A stretch of DNA of 6,467 nt, taken from NCBI GenBank assembly GCA_001774245.1, contig MEZF01000041.1, positions 22,252-28,718 on the forward strand. Reading direction: 5' to 3'. Under the pieces are notes generated by a model. The model was not told where the DNA came from and ran no database searches. It saw only the letters and a program-made list of their open reading frames with translations. This DNA is from Candidatus Bathyarchaeota archaeon RBG_13_52_12. GTDB lineage: Archaea; Thermoproteota; Bathyarchaeia; TCS64. Position 1 is the stretch's first letter; the number at the start of each line of letters is the position of its first letter. A program made the translations under genes and the position numbers. This document shows positions 4,993 to 6,467 of this stretch, piece after piece.

Positions 4993-6129
4993 TCACCCAG
5001 CCTTTATTCTGTAAACTACACGACGGCCATAATCTGTGACGACGCGAACATATCCGGATAGTTCCTCATCCAACTTAGCGCTGCCAGTGTCTACAAGGAG
5101 GGGTCTACCGCGTAAGGTGGCCAGCTTGGCCGGTGTCGCGGCTATGACGATGTTCTCCTTTCCTATGGCGTGGATTACCTGGGGACTTATCTGTTGATTC
5201 CCGCGTCCAAAGACGAAGCCCTGCCCACCGATGATGGTGACAATAATTTTCGCCTTTTTACCCTTGACCAGCTCAAGGAGCTGTTTCTCATTCACGTCTG
5301 CTGCGATGATCTTCCTAGCCTTGATGACGTCGACGCCGAGGAGCGTCTTATCAAGGCCAAGGTGCTCGGCTACGCCGCCTAATGTTGATCCGGGGCCGAG
5401 GACGTAGATGGTTTCTTGATCCATCGCTTCTGAGAGGTCCTCGGCTATAGCCTTAAGATTCTCATCCTCTTGGACGAGGCTCGCCTCCTTCGACCCCTGC
5501 ATGTAAGATTCCTCCACTGGGACGCGCAAGTACCCATAGAGTCGGGCGCTGAGCCTGTTTTCGCGGAACGCTTCTTCATCAATGTCCATGACCTCGGACT
5601 GTTGGACCGACGTAACTTCACCTCTGAGATACTTGGCTGCAAGTGTCCCCGCCGCTGCCGGGGAGACGGCAAAAACCGCGGAGTGTATTTTGACGCCAGA
5701 TGGGATGCCTAGAGCGGTGACTTTACTATCGATCGCCTCGCAGATGTCACGGGCTGTGCCGTCACCACCTGCGAAGAGGAGAAGGTCTACGCCGAGATTC
5801 GCCATCTCCGTTGCCGCCGCCCGAGTGTCAGCGGAAGTCGTCTCGTTAGTATTGATCGCTCCGATCACCTTCGGCTCTAACCCGGCTGACCGTGCCTCGT
5901 CCTCACCCATCTCCCTGGGATAGGTGAACAACTCTATCCGATCTTTAATGGAGACAATGTGTTTAAGCGCCTCTGAAGCCCTAGCGGGGGATGTCTCTGT
6001 AGCGCCTAGCTCTTTTGCCCTCCTAAGCGTCTCGGAACCGTCGCTCCCCTTGAGGCCAACGCGACCACCCATCCCAGCAATAGGGTTCACAATCAAACCA
6101 AGGCGCTTCAAGTACCTCTCATGGAACAA
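4993..6129 (-). CDS. ATP-NAD kinase family protein (COG3199/AcoX-like)
   Basis: The 378-residue protein belongs to the ATP-NAD kinase superfamily, in the branch of predicted polyphosphate/ATP-dependent NAD kinases and AcoX-like proteins. Members phosphorylate NAD to NADP or have related, often untested, kinase activity in the cytoplasm. The N-terminal nucleotide-fold signature is LIVNPIAGMGGRVGLKGSDG (12-31). The central kinase motif is FAGGDGTARD (119-128), whose aspartate D123 is the expected catalytic residue. Downstream are GIPSGVKIHSAVFAVSP (141-157), YVLGPGSTLGG (242-252) and IIGGQGFVFGRGNQQISP (299-316), all typical of this branch. The length is normal. The start is TTG at 6129. No ribosome binding site precedes it, but an AT-rich boxA 30-38 bases upstream predicts a nearly leaderless transcript. 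A TTG at 6111, six codons in, is the alternative and would still keep the LIVNP strand. It is divergent from the SPFH gene and convergent with the SDR operon. Exact substrate is unproven. Confidence 0.85.
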   Translation of the reverse strand: MFHERYLKRLGLIVNPIAGMGGRVGLKGSDGSETLRRAKELGATETSPARASEALKHIVSIKDRIELFTYPREMGEDEARSAGLEPKVIGAINTNETTSADTRAAATEMANLGVDLLLFAGGDGTARDICEAIDSKVTALGIPSGVKIHSAVFAVSPAAAGTLAAKYLRGEVTSVQQSEVMDIDEEAFRENRLSARLYGYLRVPVEESYMQGSKEASLVQEDENLKAIAEDLSEAMDQETIYVLGPGSTLGGVAEHLGLDKTLLGVDVIKARKIIAADVNEKQLLELVKGKKAKIIVTIIGGQGFVFGRGNQQISPQVIHAIGKENIVIAATPAKLATLRGRPLLVDTGSAKLDEELSGYVRVVTDYGRRVVYRIKAG

Positions 6130-6157
6130 GGGAGTCGAGGATTTAAGCTGAACCCAT

Positions 6158-6168
6158 CTAAATATATT
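6158..6168 (-). promoter_or_regulatory. boxA element for the ATP-NAD kinase-family gene
   Basis: On the minus strand this reads AATATATTTAG, a good match to an archaeal TATA box. Transcription would start near 6135-6140, leaving roughly 6-11 bases before the TTG at 6129. That agrees with the absence of a ribosome binding site there. The palindrome at 6169-6182 abuts its upstream edge, where BRE and TFB would contact. Confidence 0.5.
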
Positions 6169-6182
6169 GATTCTATAGAATC
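6169..6182. promoter_or_regulatory. Perfect 14-bp palindrome, candidate shared operator
   Basis: GATTCTATAGAATC equals its own reverse complement. It lies in the 117-base divergent spacer between the kinase-family gene and the SPFH gene. It abuts the minus-strand boxA. Its central CTATAG could itself be the plus-strand TATA element, with a start near 6200. A homodimeric regulator bound here could control both promoters. The location makes function more likely than chance, though a 14-bp palindrome alone is not rare in a window of this size. Confidence 0.45.
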
Positions 6183-6230
6183 TATGATGGATGTTCTTTT
6201 ACCGCTGGAACGTTAATCATACTTGAAGGT

Positions 6231-6236
6231 AGGAGG
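6231..6236 (+). promoter_or_regulatory. Ribosome binding site that decides the TTG start of the SPFH gene
   Basis: AGGAGG (continuing GGG) lies 10 bases before the TTG at 6247. An ATG at 6240 is closer but opens a frame that stops after six codons (TGA at 6258-6260). The frame encoding the membrane protein has a TGA at 6241-6243, so TTG 6247 is its first possible start. Confidence 0.6.
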
Positions 6237-6246
6237 GGGATGAAAA

Positions 6247-6467
6247 TTGGCTTTGTTTGATGGTCTAATTGGCAGTTCACTGGGATTCATTTTAGTGATC
6301 GCCATCGTGTTGCTTATGATCTTGCTTATCTTCATTCTCCCCGGCTTTGCCTTGGTGAAGGCAGACGAGGTTGGAATACTTACGAAGAAGATGTCGGGTA
6401 AGAAGCTGCCCCAGGGTAAGATCATTGCCTCCGAGGGGGAGATCGGCGTACAGGCTGACACCCTGAT
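6247..6467 (+). CDS. SPFH/band-7 (flotillin or stomatin-like) membrane protein, N-terminal part cut by window edge
   Basis: The visible 73 codons encode a short N-terminus, one strongly hydrophobic segment (about 11-37, GFILVIAIVLLMILLIFILP core), and then the beginning of an SPFH domain. The domain is recognised from VKADEVGILTKKMSGKKLPQ (37-56) and the following GKIIASEGEIGVQADTL (57-73). The family typically shows a VxxxEVGIV strand, a conserved LPxGxIIA turn and a GxxGVQAxxL strand here. Such proteins anchor in the membrane by the N-terminal segment, oligomerise and organise membrane microdomains or bind proteases. The archaeal role is mostly unknown. The gene is divergent from the kinase-family gene and shares its promoter region. 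A partner NfeD-type gene is often nearby but would lie outside the window. Subfamily is uncertain because the rest of the protein is missing. Confidence 0.8.
   Translation, partial: MALFDGLIGSSLGFILVIAIVLLMILLIFILPGFALVKADEVGILTKKMSGKKLPQGKIIASEGEIGVQADTL

Noticed and set aside
1..6467. CRISPR arrays, insertion sequences, phage genes or attachment sites
   Set aside because: No regularly spaced repeats, transposase motifs, terminal inverted repeats or target duplications were seen on reading both strands.

Overview
The window looks like a piece of an archaeal chromosome. The evidence is indirect: several genes start at TTG or GTG, AT-rich boxA-like elements sit 25-35 bases before starts with very short leaders, glycine dehydrogenase is split into two genes, and there is a polyphosphate/ATP-NAD kinase-type protein (COG3199) of a form common in archaea. 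I cannot name the lineage. A TACK-type or related uncultured archaeon would fit, but bacteria are not excluded.

Layout. (1) 1-530, minus strand: the N-terminal 176 codons of an acetolactate synthase large subunit-like ThDP enzyme, running off the left edge. (2) 531-1169: a 639-base region with a structured leader for that gene (several stem-loops at 557-647), an AT-rich promoter element, a perfect 10-bp inverted repeat at 761-786, and a plausible 55-residue plus-strand ORF at 912-1079. (3) 1170-4911, plus strand: a tight three-gene operon with 4-base overlaps at both junctions. It encodes a GcvPA-like subunit, a GcvPB-like subunit carrying the PLP lysine, and a UcpA-like short-chain dehydrogenase/reductase. 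(4) 4912-4992: a short convergent spacer with a T-rich terminator and a GC palindrome. (5) 4993-6129, minus strand: the ATP-NAD kinase-family gene. (6) 6130-6246: a divergent promoter region with a perfect 14-bp palindrome. (7) 6247-6467, plus strand: the start of an SPFH/band-7 membrane protein, running off the right edge.

The most interesting part is the operon at 1170-4911. Both P-protein subunits keep the fold and the PLP machinery (NLHKTF lysine, stacking-type histidine, DxANLN aspartate). However, they have replaced several motifs that are nearly invariant in true glycine decarboxylases, and they are translationally coupled to a dehydrogenase instead of to H- or T-protein genes. No gcvH, gcvT or lpd is in the window. 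The simplest reading from the sequence is a paralogous P-protein heterotetramer with altered substrate or acceptor use, working with an NAD-type oxidoreductase. This is inference; the actual substrate cannot be read from the sequence.
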